The notes: generated by a model from the letters alone, not told the origin. A DNA stretch of 64,000 nucleotides from Candidatus Gastranaerophilales bacterium (GCA_944323995.1 CALUUN010000003.1:116860-180859), one strand, 5' to 3'; counted from the first letter of the stretch, positions 54,975 to 63,822 are shown. Made by a program: numbers and translations.

Positions 54975-55205
54975 ATGGAAAATTTTGATGATTTGTTTGA
55001 AGAGAACTGCTTTTTGCCCTGTATCGGCGAAGCGGAACCCAAAAAACAGGAGGTCTATATAAGACAGCACAAAAGTCTTGATACACTTCTTGCTGAATTA
55101 GAGGTGATAAAAAACAATATAGAGGAGATAAAAGCAAAGGAATGGCATTTGGCAAAACTGATGCAGTTCCACAAACAAGGGATAGCCCCCGGCTACCGGA
55201 CATGA
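54975..55205 (+). CDS. Small hypothetical helical protein, 76 aa
   Basis: A 76-residue protein. ATG 54975 is preferred: AAGGGAG lies 8 nt upstream, whereas the TTG at 54954 and the ATG at 54969 are badly placed. The C-terminal half (LDTLLAELEVIKNNIEEIKAKEWHLAKLMQ) is a coiled coil. Follows the 70-aa gene; a terminator comes directly after. Function unknown. Confidence 0.65.
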   Translation: MENFDDLFEENCFLPCIGEAEPKKQEVYIRQHKSLDTLLAELEVIKNNIEEIKAKEWHLAKLMQFHKQGIAPGYRT

Positions 55206-55233
55206 AAAGCGCCCCTGATGGGGCGCTTTTTTT
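55205..55233 (+). terminator. Terminator after the small-gene pair
   Basis: AAAAGCGCCCC-TGAT-GGGGCGCTTTTTTT. Confidence 0.93.
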
Positions 55234-55261
55234 GAATAAACTTTAAAAATTTTAAATACTT

Positions 55262-56740
55262 TTAATGTTGTTCGAGTTTTTCTTCATTAACAAGGTGTTT
55301 ACTTTCGTTTACATAACCTGTTAACTGTTTTAGCGCCTGTTTGTAAGCATTGACTGTTCCGTTTCCGCCGAGGCATCCTCCGGGGCACGCCATAACTTCA
55401 ATCAGGTTGCCGAGCTCGCACACACCGTTTTTGGCATATTTTTTCAAATCACGGATGGATTGTTTATCCAGACCGTTAATAACAACGGGATATGCCGGTA
55501 TATGTTCGGGCAGCAGAGTTTGAACCGCCTTTGCAACGCCGCCTGTTACCGCGTAATTTCTTGCTTCTGCAGAGGCTTCCGTCTTAAATTCAACCTCTCC
55601 GCATTCGGAGACCTGAACCCCGAGTGCAACAAACCATGCTCCGAGTTCTTCATAATTCAATACAAAATCAACATTCGGGTTTTGCATGGCTTCTTTACGT
55701 TTTGCGTTACACGGGCTGAAAAATACCGTAACAGCATCCGGATGTTCTTTTTTCACGATTTCCGCGGTATAGTAAAGCGGAGTTTTTGTGTCAGATCTGA
55801 AAGGTTTCATCTCCGGAATATGTTTTTCAACAAGTTCGTTATATCCGGCGCAGCAAGACGTGGTCATAAATTCCGCACCCGCTTCAAGCCGTTCTTCAAA
55901 CTCTTTTGCTTCTGTTTTTGTTGTAACATCGGCACCTTGAGCTACTTCATAAACATCATAAAATCCGAGTTTCATTATGGCGTCTTTCAATTGTGCCGGT
56001 TTGCAGGGTAATTGCCCCATTATTGCCGGTGCAACCATTGCTATAACTTTTTTCTTTGATTTTACGTTCTTTAAAATGTCGATAATCTGGCTTTTTTCAT
56101 GAACCGCTCCGAAAGGACATGCCGCAACACATTTTCCGCATGAAATGCATTTGTCAAAATCAATCTTTGCATGACCGTCCTCACCTTTTGCAATAGCGCC
56201 TACGGGGCAGGCGTTTTCGCACGGTACAATAATCTTTGTGATTGCCTGATACGGACAAACCTGAACGCACATTCCGCAGTTTTTGCATTTTTCGGGATCA
56301 ATAACCGATTTGCCGTTTTGAATGCTTATTGCGCCGAATTTGCAAGTGTTTACGCAGGGTCTGGCAACACAGCCCTGGCAAAGGTCGGTTACGTAAATTC
56401 TTGACGGAACACATCCTTTGCAGGCCGTTGTCAAAACCGTAAGAGGATTTTTTTCCGGCTCTTCACGCTCAAGAGATTTTTCGGCAAGCGTTGAAAGAAG
56501 TTCGCTGTCGTCAGCTTCTTCAATCGACATTCCCAATCCCGCCACCGCTCTGTCACGGAGTATTGCGCGTTCTTTATGGATACAGCATCTGTACGGTACT
56601 TCGCTTCCTTTCGGACGCATTGCATAAGGAATTAAGCGCGTATTTTCCGCAAAATCGTCGCTTAAATATGCTTTTATAAGACGTACAAGTATTTCACGCT
56701 TTAGGTGTGAAGTTTGTTTCGGGGTACTATTCATACTCAT
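55262..56740 (-). CDS. [FeFe]-hydrogenase, catalytic-type, with N-terminal ferredoxin clusters
   Basis: A 492-residue monomer-type hydrogenase. The N-terminal region has cysteine groups (CKGC near 107-110, CQGCVARPCVNTC 121-133) and two [4Fe-4S] motifs (152-162, 198-208). H-cluster motifs are L1 TSCCAGY (294-300), which keeps the proton-transfer cysteine but has A for the usual P, L2 SPCNAKRKE (342-350), and L3 EVMACPGGCLGGNG (448-461). It is best compared with group B-type hydrogenases; direction of turnover is not predictable. It is last in a five-gene unit with a sensor hydrogenase and a SpoIIE-like phosphatase. Confidence 0.87.
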   Translation of the reverse strand: MSMNSTPKQTSHLKREILVRLIKAYLSDDFAENTRLIPYAMRPKGSEVPYRCCIHKERAILRDRAVAGLGMSIEEADDSELLSTLAEKSLEREEPEKNPLTVLTTACKGCVPSRIYVTDLCQGCVARPCVNTCKFGAISIQNGKSVIDPEKCKNCGMCVQVCPYQAITKIIVPCENACPVGAIAKGEDGHAKIDFDKCISCGKCVAACPFGAVHEKSQIIDILKNVKSKKKVIAMVAPAIMGQLPCKPAQLKDAIMKLGFYDVYEVAQGADVTTKTEAKEFEERLEAGAEFMTTSCCAGYNELVEKHIPEMKPFRSDTKTPLYYTAEIVKKEHPDAVTVFFSPCNAKRKEAMQNPNVDFVLNYEELGAWFVALGVQVSECGEVEFKTEASAEARNYAVTGGVAKAVQTLLPEHIPAYPVVINGLDKQSIRDLKKYAKNGVCELGNLIEVMACPGGCLGGNGTVNAYKQALKQLTGYVNESKHLVNEEKLEQH

Positions 56741-56750
56741 TTTTATTCCT

Positions 56751-57008
56751 TTACTTTAATTTGTTTTCAATTGCCGCTAAAACTTTTTCAACGGTTGCTT
56801 CTTTGATTACATCGTCATCAACTTTTACATACGGTGCTTTTGAAAATTCCCAGTCAATTGAGCACAAACCCAGACACGGAACGCCTGATACTTCTACTCT
56901 GTCACCGTATTTTTTCGGAACCAGTTCTATTAATTCCTGCAAATTTGCTGATCCCATTACAAAACATGTTGTTCCCAAACATACTTTTACACTGACTTTT
57001 TTGTCCAT
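56751..57008 (-). CDS. Thioredoxin-like [2Fe-2S] ferredoxin, NuoE/HndA-type, small
   Basis: An 85-residue protein from ATG 57008, which is preceded by GAGAGGAT; a longer frame to 57074 overlaps the upstream gene and lacks such a site. The cluster ligands are in CLGTTCFVMGS and CLGLC (C-x4-C and C-x3-C), the thioredoxin-fold [2Fe-2S] pattern of NuoE/HydC-type subunits. It probably passes electrons to the hydrogenase. It lies between the SpoIIE-like phosphatase gene and the catalytic hydrogenase gene. Confidence 0.84.
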   Translation of the reverse strand: MDKKVSVKVCLGTTCFVMGSANLQELIELVPKKYGDRVEVSGVPCLGLCSIDWEFSKAPYVKVDDDVIKEATVEKVLAAIENKLK

Positions 57009-57024
57009 ACTTTTATCCTCTCTA

Positions 57025-58188
57025 TTACATATATTGTATGCTGACTTTTTTGAAATATTTGTTCTGAAGTACATCAGAAATCTTTTTGATTATGTTTTTG
57101 CGAATTTCTATTTCAACCGGCAGCGACGGATCATAATGCGCCTGATTCAGTTTTGCACCTACCATAAAATTTATGCAATCGCTATCCAATAAAAAGTTTA
57201 CCAGCTTTCCTGCCGCGTTGTCAATATCTGTTGTGCCGGCTTCAAGATATTCAAGAGTTTTTGTAAGCGTCAAAACTCCTTCGGTCACAAGGTCAATACC
57301 GTCCATATAAGAACATGAAGGCAATTTGCCGATACTTATTGTCGCATCCATTGTTATAGGTTTGTTAAGTTCTCTTGATATTAAGTTTGCGGTTGTACCT
57401 CCGCAGACCGCTTTTTTGCCCTTAAAATTATCGAACATTCTCGCATATTCCGCATCTTTTGACTGATGATAAGGCGGGCCGGTAAATACAAGCGATTGGC
57501 GAGGTTCCCTGAAATATAAAACACAGGCTGATATATCGTCTTTAGGGTTTCTGTCGGTTTCAATATTTCTTGCCTGATTTACAAGATATTGAGAAAGTTC
57601 GGAACTTGAAATATCGGGGTGTTCCTGAATTTTGTCTTTCAAAAGTACAATGAGCCCGTCACGGCGAAGCCCGAGCTTTAACCTGCCTCCGCCAAGTCCT
57701 GCCTGTGTTACTCCGTCAGAGCAAAATACAAGTCTGTCGCCCAGTTTTAAATCTATTCTGTAAATTTTCATTTTGCGGTTTTTGAAAGTTTTTGATTGAA
57801 TGATTTCATAGTCGGGCTGCATAACTTCGTTATTTCTGAGCCATATAAATTCCGGATTGCCTTCTTCAACAATTCTGGCATGTCCGTCGTCGTTTACATC
57901 TATTGCAGAAAAGGTTGAATAGCTTATGTGGCGGACTTTGCAGACCGGAAGTGAATTCATAATGATTTCCGCTGCTTTGCGTATGGAAATCTGTTGTTCT
58001 TCAATAAACCTTAAGAGCATGGTTGCGGTCATGCAGGAGAGAATATTTGCTTTTATTCCGCTGCCCAGTCCGTCTGATAACACCGCAATGAGGCGGGCTT
58101 CATCAGGGTATCTTTTTGATACAAAATAATCCCCGTAAGCGTTCTGGTTATATTTTTTCATTTGACTGCAATCTATGTCAATGAACAC
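57025..58188 (-). CDS. SpoIIE-type serine phosphatase (PP2C fold)
   Basis: A 387-residue protein. The N-terminal 230 residues have PPM/SpoIIE metal-site motifs (AVLSDGLGSGIKANILS; LVFCSDGVTQAGLGGG; NPKDDISACVLYF). The C-terminal 150 residues have no clear family assignment (PPYHQSKDAEYARMFDNFKGKKAVCGGTT, two Cys). Start is GTG 58188, two bases after the stop of the sensor hydrogenase, with GGAGG inside the end of that gene: clear coupling. Such phosphatases work with anti-sigma/anti-anti-sigma proteins, but none is in the window. Its position suggests that hydrogen or redox sensing controls its activity. Confidence 0.84.
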   Translation of the reverse strand: MFIDIDCSQMKKYNQNAYGDYFVSKRYPDEARLIAVLSDGLGSGIKANILSCMTATMLLRFIEEQQISIRKAAEIIMNSLPVCKVRHISYSTFSAIDVNDDGHARIVEEGNPEFIWLRNNEVMQPDYEIIQSKTFKNRKMKIYRIDLKLGDRLVFCSDGVTQAGLGGGRLKLGLRRDGLIVLLKDKIQEHPDISSSELSQYLVNQARNIETDRNPKDDISACVLYFREPRQSLVFTGPPYHQSKDAEYARMFDNFKGKKAVCGGTTANLISRELNKPITMDATISIGKLPSCSYMDGIDLVTEGVLTLTKTLEYLEAGTTDIDNAAGKLVNFLLDSDCINFMVGAKLNQAHYDPSLPVEIEIRKNIIKKISDVLQNKYFKKVSIQYM

Positions 58189-59907
58189 CTATTCCTCCGC
58201 TTCATTATCTTTGTCGTCGTAGTCGTTGGCAATTGAGCTTAAAAGTGTTTCGGTTTCAACCATGTGTTCACCCAGCAGGCATGCGATTTCCTGAACGATT
58301 GAAATATTTTTTGAAATAACTTCATGAGCTTTTTGCGAAATTTTTTCGCGGTTTGTTTCGGTCTGAGTTACGTCTGTTATAATCGCGCCGACAATTTCGT
58401 TTTCTTCAATTGTAAATGCGCTTATATCGTATAATCTGTTTTTGACCGGATAACGTTCTTTATGGAGATCTTTTCCGGTTTTCAAAATTGTTTTGAAAAT
58501 ATCCGAAAAATCAACTATTCTGTCAATTGCGGCACCTGTCATTCCGTCCGGACGGGCTTTGAAGATTTCGTACATTTCGCCAGTAAACATTTTCATAAAA
58601 CTGTCATTTGCTTCCAGAATATTCATATTGTTGTCAACCATAACAACGGCTGCAGGCATGCAGCGAAACATTGCGGCAGCTTTTCTGACGGCAATTTTTC
58701 TCATATAAGACACGCACATTGAGGTTTCCGCATCGCCGTTTAAAAGTGCAACAGCCATATCCCGACAGGTCGGATAACCGCATCCTCCGCAGTTAAGTTC
58801 ATCATCCACCGAGTGTTTGCCTATCCTTTTTAATGCCTGCAAAATATCTTCCATCGGATAAGTTTTTCTCTTAACCTGTGAGGAAGTGTAATCTACATCA
58901 ACAACAACAGACGGTTTTTTGGGAATTACAAGTCTGTGTTTTACGTTCGACAAAACATCCGAAACCACGCTTATGCCGGCTTTTTCTGTCGAAATACAAG
59001 GGCCGGCAACACATCCGCCTTCGCAGGATAAACCTTCAACAAAAATTACTCTGTCAATTTTGTCAGGTTTGAGGTTTGCCAGTGCTTTTTCAAAATTACT
59101 GAGCCCGCATATATCTATAAGCTGAATATTTTCTTTTATGCCGATTCTTTTTATTGTTTCATTCATTCCGCCGTCTATCGGATACAAAGAACCTTCATGC
59201 GCGCTGTGCGGAACAAAATGGCATTTTGTATCCGTTGCAATATTTGAAATATCTCCGATGTCGTCCGCAATCCATCTTTTTAGTTCTTCAAAAGTTATTG
59301 CAACATCAATGAGTCCGCCATGGTCTGCTTCATTTTTCTTTCCTATACAGGGGCCTATAAAGACGATTGTAATATCTTCACCGAATTTTTCTCTTAAGAG
59401 CTTTGCATGAGTCATTGCAGGTGAGCCGATAGGAGTTATGTTGTTTGTAAATTCCGGATGATAGTGTCTTATAAAATCAACGATAACCGGACAAGCACTT
59501 GAGATGAACAAACCTTTTTCGGCATTGTTAAGCATTTCGGCGGTTTTTATTGAAACTTCTTCCGCGCCGAGTGCGGTTTCGGAAACTTCTTTAAATCCAA
59601 GACGTTTTAAAATTGAAATCATTTTCTCTGCCGGCATTTCGAAAACTCCGCTCCAGGAAGGTGCCAGAGATACATAAACATCTTTTTTGGATAATAAAAG
59701 TTTTCTTATTTTATCCACATCACCCCGGACTCTTTTTGCACCGGCAGGACATGCTTTTACGCAGGCACCGCAGGCAATGCATTTGTCAGGGATAACAGAG
59801 GCGTGCCCGTCTTCAATTTTAATTGCTTTGACATGGCATTCGCGTACACATTTGTAGCAATCGTGGCATTCGTTTACCAGTGTATATACCGGATTTTGTT
59901 TGTCCAT
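58189..59907 (-). CDS. Sensor-type [FeFe]-hydrogenase with PAS domain (HydS-like)
   Basis: A 572-residue protein. Two [4Fe-4S] motifs are at about 14-24 and 43-53. H-cluster motifs are L1 SSACP (136-140), with Ala instead of the proton-transfer Cys, L2 GPCIGKKNE (185-193), and L3 LSCEGGCVAGPC (293-304). An RnfB-type four-Cys cluster follows (C373, C376, C381, C398), then a PAS domain (about 410-515) and a C-terminal helix. This is the layout of group C sensory hydrogenases. It is cotranscribed with a SpoIIE-like phosphatase and two [2Fe-2S] proteins, which suggests H2-dependent signalling. ATG 59907 is preceded by AGGAG. Confidence 0.88.
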   Translation of the reverse strand: MDKQNPVYTLVNECHDCYKCVRECHVKAIKIEDGHASVIPDKCIACGACVKACPAGAKRVRGDVDKIRKLLLSKKDVYVSLAPSWSGVFEMPAEKMISILKRLGFKEVSETALGAEEVSIKTAEMLNNAEKGLFISSACPVIVDFIRHYHPEFTNNITPIGSPAMTHAKLLREKFGEDITIVFIGPCIGKKNEADHGGLIDVAITFEELKRWIADDIGDISNIATDTKCHFVPHSAHEGSLYPIDGGMNETIKRIGIKENIQLIDICGLSNFEKALANLKPDKIDRVIFVEGLSCEGGCVAGPCISTEKAGISVVSDVLSNVKHRLVIPKKPSVVVDVDYTSSQVKRKTYPMEDILQALKRIGKHSVDDELNCGGCGYPTCRDMAVALLNGDAETSMCVSYMRKIAVRKAAAMFRCMPAAVVMVDNNMNILEANDSFMKMFTGEMYEIFKARPDGMTGAAIDRIVDFSDIFKTILKTGKDLHKERYPVKNRLYDISAFTIEENEIVGAIITDVTQTETNREKISQKAHEVISKNISIVQEIACLLGEHMVETETLLSSIANDYDDKDNEAEE

Positions 59908-59926
59908 GTTTTCTCCTAAGGATGTA

Positions 59927-60166
59927 TTAAACGTTTTGTTCCAAAATTTCTTTTAATTTGTCGATATCGACATTGTTATATTCTATGCCGTTTACATAGA
60001 TATTCGGGCCCGAGGCGCATTTATTTTCGCAGCGGGTGCCTTCAAGTTCTATACTGGCCTCAATTCCGTGTTCTTTTATATAATCTTCCAGAAAAGCAAG
60101 ATTTTCCTGATTTCCGCGTGCAAAGCACGAACTTCCCATACATACCGTTATATTCAATTTTGTCAT
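59927..60166 (-). CDS. Thioredoxin-like [2Fe-2S] ferredoxin, small
   Basis: A 79-residue protein with ligands in CMGSSCFARGN and CENKCASG, the same C-x4-C and C-x3-C pattern as the 85-residue protein of this cluster. It is the first gene of the hydrogenase unit, 20 nt before the sensor hydrogenase. ATG 60166 is preceded by AGAGGAC. It should donate or accept electrons for the hydrogenase; no NuoF-like NADH-binding partner is present. Confidence 0.84.
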   Translation of the reverse strand: MTKLNITVCMGSSCFARGNQENLAFLEDYIKEHGIEASIELEGTRCENKCASGPNIYVNGIEYNNVDIDKLKEILEQNV

Positions 60167-60218
60167 ACTGTCCTCTTAATAATAATTTTAGCCTGCGATG
60201 AATTTCAGGGCAACTTTT

Positions 60219-61508
60219 TTACAAAATTCTTTCATAAATTTTGTCGATATTCTGCAAAAATTCTTTTTTGTCAAAAATTGCGTCCAGTTCTTCAATTGAA
60301 AGCAATTTTGTGACATCTTTGTCGTTCAAAAGATTTTGTTTGAAATTCCCGTGGTTGTTGAATGCGTCAAGCGCGTTTCGTTGCACGATTGTATAAGCCT
60401 CTTCGCGGCTCAAACCTTTTGCAATCAAAGACAGAAGAACTTTTTGCGAGAATACAATTCCGCCGAATTTTTCCGTATTTTTAAGCATATTGTCTTTATG
60501 CACCACAAGATTTTCAACTATTTCATTAAATCTGTTCAGCATAAAATCAACCAGAGTCAGACTGTCAGGGAAAATTATACGTTCTGCGGAACTGTGAGAA
60601 ATATCCCGTTCGTGCCAGAGCGGAATATTTTCCAGCGCGGCAATTGAATTAGACCTTACAACTCTTGCAAGCCCGCACAAATTTTCTGACAGTACCGGAT
60701 TTTTTTTGTGAGGCATTGCAGACGACCCCTTCTGACCTTTGCCGAAACCTTCTTCGACTTCCAGAACTTCCGTTCTTTGAAGATGTCTTATCTCGGTTGC
60801 AAACTGTTCAATTACGCTTGCAATAAGGGCTAAAGACTGCATAAAGTATGCGTGATAATCTCTTGCTATAATCTGGGTTGAAACTCTTGCGGGTTTTAGT
60901 CCCAGATGCTTGCAGGTAATCTGTTCAACTTCAGGCGATATGTTGCTGTAAGTTCCGACAGGGCCTGAAATTTGTCCCGTGCGGATTTGTTCAAGCGCGT
61001 GTTCAAAGTTATTTTTCTGGCGTTCAAGGATGTCAATCCAGTTGCAAAGTTTAGCTCCGAAAGTCATAATTTCCGCATGAACACCGTGAGAGCGGCCTAT
61101 ACAGATTGTGTCTTTATGTTTTCGTGCCAAATTTTTTACCGAATTGATTGTTTTATTCAAATCTTCAAGAATAATTTTTCCGCTGTCTTGAATTTGCAGC
61201 GCAAAAGCCGTGTCTATAACGTCGGAACTTGTCAGGCCGACGTGCATATATCTTCCCAAATCGCCCAGACTTTCGTTTACGTTTGTCAAAAACGCGATTA
61301 CGTCGTGTCTTACCTCGCGCTCAATTTCGTCGATTCTCTTTACGTCAAATTTAGCGCGCTGTTTTATTATCAAAACATCCTCTTTCGGAATTTCGCCGAG
61401 TTCCGCGTATGCCTCGCATACCGCAATTTCAACCTTTAAGTAATAGCCGAACTTGCTTTCTAAAGTCCAGATGTTTTTCATTTCTTCGCGTGAATATCTG
61501 TCTATCAT
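60219..61508 (-). CDS. purB: Adenylosuccinate lyase
   Basis: A 429-residue fumarase/aspartase-family enzyme with the signature GSSAMPHKKNP, the SRGHVH-equivalent SHGVHAEIMTFG and the TSSDVIDTA block. It acts twice in purine synthesis. ATG 61508 is 6 nt after an extended -10 (TGC-TAAAAT at 61515-61520 on the minus strand), no Shine-Dalgarno, so it is predicted to be leaderless. The upstream neighbour is divergent. Confidence 0.95.
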   Translation of the reverse strand: MIDRYSREEMKNIWTLESKFGYYLKVEIAVCEAYAELGEIPKEDVLIIKQRAKFDVKRIDEIEREVRHDVIAFLTNVNESLGDLGRYMHVGLTSSDVIDTAFALQIQDSGKIILEDLNKTINSVKNLARKHKDTICIGRSHGVHAEIMTFGAKLCNWIDILERQKNNFEHALEQIRTGQISGPVGTYSNISPEVEQITCKHLGLKPARVSTQIIARDYHAYFMQSLALIASVIEQFATEIRHLQRTEVLEVEEGFGKGQKGSSAMPHKKNPVLSENLCGLARVVRSNSIAALENIPLWHERDISHSSAERIIFPDSLTLVDFMLNRFNEIVENLVVHKDNMLKNTEKFGGIVFSQKVLLSLIAKGLSREEAYTIVQRNALDAFNNHGNFKQNLLNDKDVTKLLSIEELDAIFDKKEFLQNIDKIYERIL

Positions 61509-61590
61509 GGTTCCATTTTAGCATAAAAATTGTTATCCGTGTCGCGTAATAAAACTTTACATAAAAAGCAATTTTTTCGGGAATATATAT

Positions 61591-61604
61591 TTTATATATA
61601 TAAG
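61591..61604 (+). promoter_or_regulatory. TTTATATATATAAG element upstream of a small orphan gene
   Basis: Identical over 14 bp to the element at 37686-37699 and likewise 23 nt before the ATG. Confidence 0.5.
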
Positions 61605-61627
61605 AGTATAAAAAAAGAGGGATTGTT

Positions 61628-62149
61628 ATGCCAGTCGGATTTGTAAAGCAAACTGAATTTAACAGCACACCGGAATTATTGACAAAATACGGTACATACG
61701 AAAAGTATCTTTTGGAGTATGTAAATTCTTTGAGCAACACTTCTTTGATGACGTTTGCAAAAGAGCATGCCGAATTTCAAGCCTTCAATTTGGCTGATCG
61801 TATCAGAAACAGTATCTGGTCTGCATCCAAACAAGCTGATGAAGCAAAAGGTAAGGCTCAAGAATTATATTGGAAAGCATTGGTATTTGAAGATGCTGCT
61901 TCGGCAGAAAGATCAGTGGCCCTCAGCAATTATGATAAAGCAAAAACTGCCTTCAAAAGCGGGAGCAAAGATATTACCGAAAAAGAATACGAAACATTTT
62001 ATAATAAATATTTGACAGCAGACAGTAATGCCAGATCTGCTGAATCAACAAGAAGCATCCTCGGAGAAAAAATGGTAAATGCGTCCAAAGCCTCAGAATT
62101 TGCCTTCTTTAACGGAATGGTTGCCGACAAAACACTCATAGATACTTAA
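61628..62149 (+). CDS. Hypothetical helical protein, 173 aa
   Basis: A 173-residue, soluble, Ala-rich protein with long helices (SASKQADEAKGKAQELYWKALVFEDAASAERSVALSNYDKAKTAFKSGSK), no Cys and no membrane segment. ATG has AGAGGG 7 nt upstream and the TTTATATATATAAG element 23 nt upstream. No recognised family. Ala-rich coiled coils of this kind could form fibres or scaffolds. Confidence 0.7.
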   Translation: MPVGFVKQTEFNSTPELLTKYGTYEKYLLEYVNSLSNTSLMTFAKEHAEFQAFNLADRIRNSIWSASKQADEAKGKAQELYWKALVFEDAASAERSVALSNYDKAKTAFKSGSKDITEKEYETFYNKYLTADSNARSAESTRSILGEKMVNASKASEFAFFNGMVADKTLIDT

Positions 62150-62178
62150 ATTTTATTAATATATCTTCGGTTAACGTA

Positions 62179-62206
62179 TTGCAATTTTTTCTTGATATAT
62201 TAAAAT
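62179..62206 (+). promoter_or_regulatory. Promoter of rpsO with structured leader
   Basis: -35 TTGCAA (62179-62184), 16-bp spacer, -10 TAAAAT (62201-62206). The leader contains a GAGTG...CACTC pair around 17 nt, a possible site for S15 autoregulation. Confidence 0.5.
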
Positions 62207-62260
62207 TTCTTTTGTAGAGTGCTTACGCCAATATGTCACTCAACAATAAAGGAAACAAAC

Positions 62261-62530
62261 ATGTCAATTAACTTGAAAAACAAAAAAGAAATCGTGAAAA
62301 AATACGGCGCAAACGAAAAAGACACAGGTTCTGCAGCTGTTCAAATCGCGATGATGAGCAAAAAAATCGCTGAACTTACCGAACATTTAAAAACCAATCA
62401 AAAAGATTTTGCGACAAAAAGAGGTCTTTTGATGATGGTAGGTAAGAGAAAAAGATTACTTGCTTATGTTAAAAATCAAAATCTTGATGAATACAGAGAT
62501 TTGATTAAAAAACTCAAAATCAGAGGTTAA
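62261..62530 (+). CDS. rpsO: 30S ribosomal protein S15
   Basis: An 89-residue protein, the standard S15 length. It starts MSINLKNKKEIVKKYGANEKDTGSAAVQIA and has the 16S rRNA-binding KRGLLMMVGKRKRLLAYVK. ATG 62261 has AAAGGAA; a 14-residue longer frame is not S15-like. It has its own promoter and terminator. Confidence 0.96.
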   Translation: MSINLKNKKEIVKKYGANEKDTGSAAVQIAMMSKKIAELTEHLKTNQKDFATKRGLLMMVGKRKRLLAYVKNQNLDEYRDLIKKLKIRG

Positions 62531-62536
62531 TTTTCC

Positions 62537-62562
62537 AAAAGAGCCGGCGATGCCGGCTTTTT
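62537..62562 (+). terminator. Terminator after rpsO
   Basis: AGCCGGC-GAT-GCCGGCT stem followed by TTTTT. Confidence 0.92.
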
Positions 62563-62579
62563 TAGTATAAGAGGGTTTT

Positions 62580-63752
62580 ATGAAAACATTAAAATCAATG
62601 AGGCTCCACATAGGAATTTTCGGCAGGACGAACACGGGCAAATCTTCGCTGCTGAATAAGATTGCCGCGCAGAGTGTTTCCATAGTATCGGATACAGCGG
62701 GAACCACGACCGATACGGTTGAAAAGTCGATGGAACTATTGCCTGTCGGGCCAGTAACTTTTTTGGATACGGCAGGACTTGACGACAAGACGGCGCTTGG
62801 CGAAAAACGTATTGAAAAAACAATGAAAATAATTAACCGTGCAGACATCGGGGTTATTGTTTGTGATTATGAAGGGCTGAAAGACTATGAAAAAGATTTG
62901 ATAAAAAAGTTTGAGGGGCTAAACATTCCTTACCTTATTGTCGTAAACAAATCCGATTTAAAAGAAATAAAACTTGAAGGATATAAAAATGTTTTGTACA
63001 CATCGGTTTTGCAGGACAAAGAGATTGTATTCAAATTCAAAGAGGCGCTGGTAAAACTTTTGCCGGAAGATTTTGTAAACACTCCCAAGATTGCGGGAGA
63101 TCTTGTATCTGGAAAAGACACGGTAATTCTTGTTGTTCCGATTGATAAAGAAGCGCCGAAAGGCCGGCTTATACTGCCGCAGGTTCAGACAATAAGAGAT
63201 CTTCTTGACAGTAATTGCATGACTTATGTTGTTAAGGAAACAGGATTAAAAGACGCGCTTGAAAACCTTAAAACTCCGCCGGCGCTTGTTATAACCGATT
63301 CTCAAGCATTTAAAAAAGTTGCGGAAATCGTTCCGGAAAATATTCCCCTGACTTCGTTTTCTATACTTTTTGCAAGGTTGAAAGGCGATTTGAAAGAGTT
63401 TATAAAAGGCGCAAACGCAATTGAGAATTTGAAAGACGGCGACAGGGTTTTGATACTTGAAAGCTGTACGCATCACGCAATAGAGGACGACATCGGCAGG
63501 GTTAAAATCCCTAACCTTTTGCGGCAAAAAACAGGAAAAAATTTGATAATTGAAAACTATGCAGGTCATGATTTTCCGGATATTTCAAAATATAACCTTA
63601 TAGTGCACTGCGGTGCCTGTATGACAAACAGGCGGGAAGTTTTGTCGCGGATTTTGATTGCAAACGAAAAACAAATACCTATAACAAATTACGGAATAGT
63701 TATTTCATACTGCCTCGGAATTCTTGACCGCGCCGTGAAAAAAGTCTGCTGA
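62580..63752 (+). CDS. hydF: [FeFe]-hydrogenase maturation GTPase HydF
   Basis: A 390-residue protein. The N-terminal GTPase has P-loop GRTNTGKSS (15-23) and DTAGLDD. The C-terminal cluster-binding domain has CTHH (C296-H299) and HCGAC (H343-C347); Cys296, Cys344 and Cys347 are the expected [4Fe-4S] ligands. HydF assembles and delivers the 2Fe part of the H-cluster to hydrogenase. The hydrogenase cluster is 2.4 kb upstream on the opposite strand; hydE and hydG are not in the window. Shine-Dalgarno GAGGG before ATG. Confidence 0.95.
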   Translation: MKTLKSMRLHIGIFGRTNTGKSSLLNKIAAQSVSIVSDTAGTTTDTVEKSMELLPVGPVTFLDTAGLDDKTALGEKRIEKTMKIINRADIGVIVCDYEGLKDYEKDLIKKFEGLNIPYLIVVNKSDLKEIKLEGYKNVLYTSVLQDKEIVFKFKEALVKLLPEDFVNTPKIAGDLVSGKDTVILVVPIDKEAPKGRLILPQVQTIRDLLDSNCMTYVVKETGLKDALENLKTPPALVITDSQAFKKVAEIVPENIPLTSFSILFARLKGDLKEFIKGANAIENLKDGDRVLILESCTHHAIEDDIGRVKIPNLLRQKTGKNLIIENYAGHDFPDISKYNLIVHCGACMTNRREVLSRILIANEKQIPITNYGIVISYCLGILDRAVKKVC

Positions 63753-63822
63753 CATTCCTTTGCTCCCCGGAGTTAAGGTGTGATGTTTTTAAAGTTGTCA
63801 AGACGCTAAAGCAGCATAGCAG

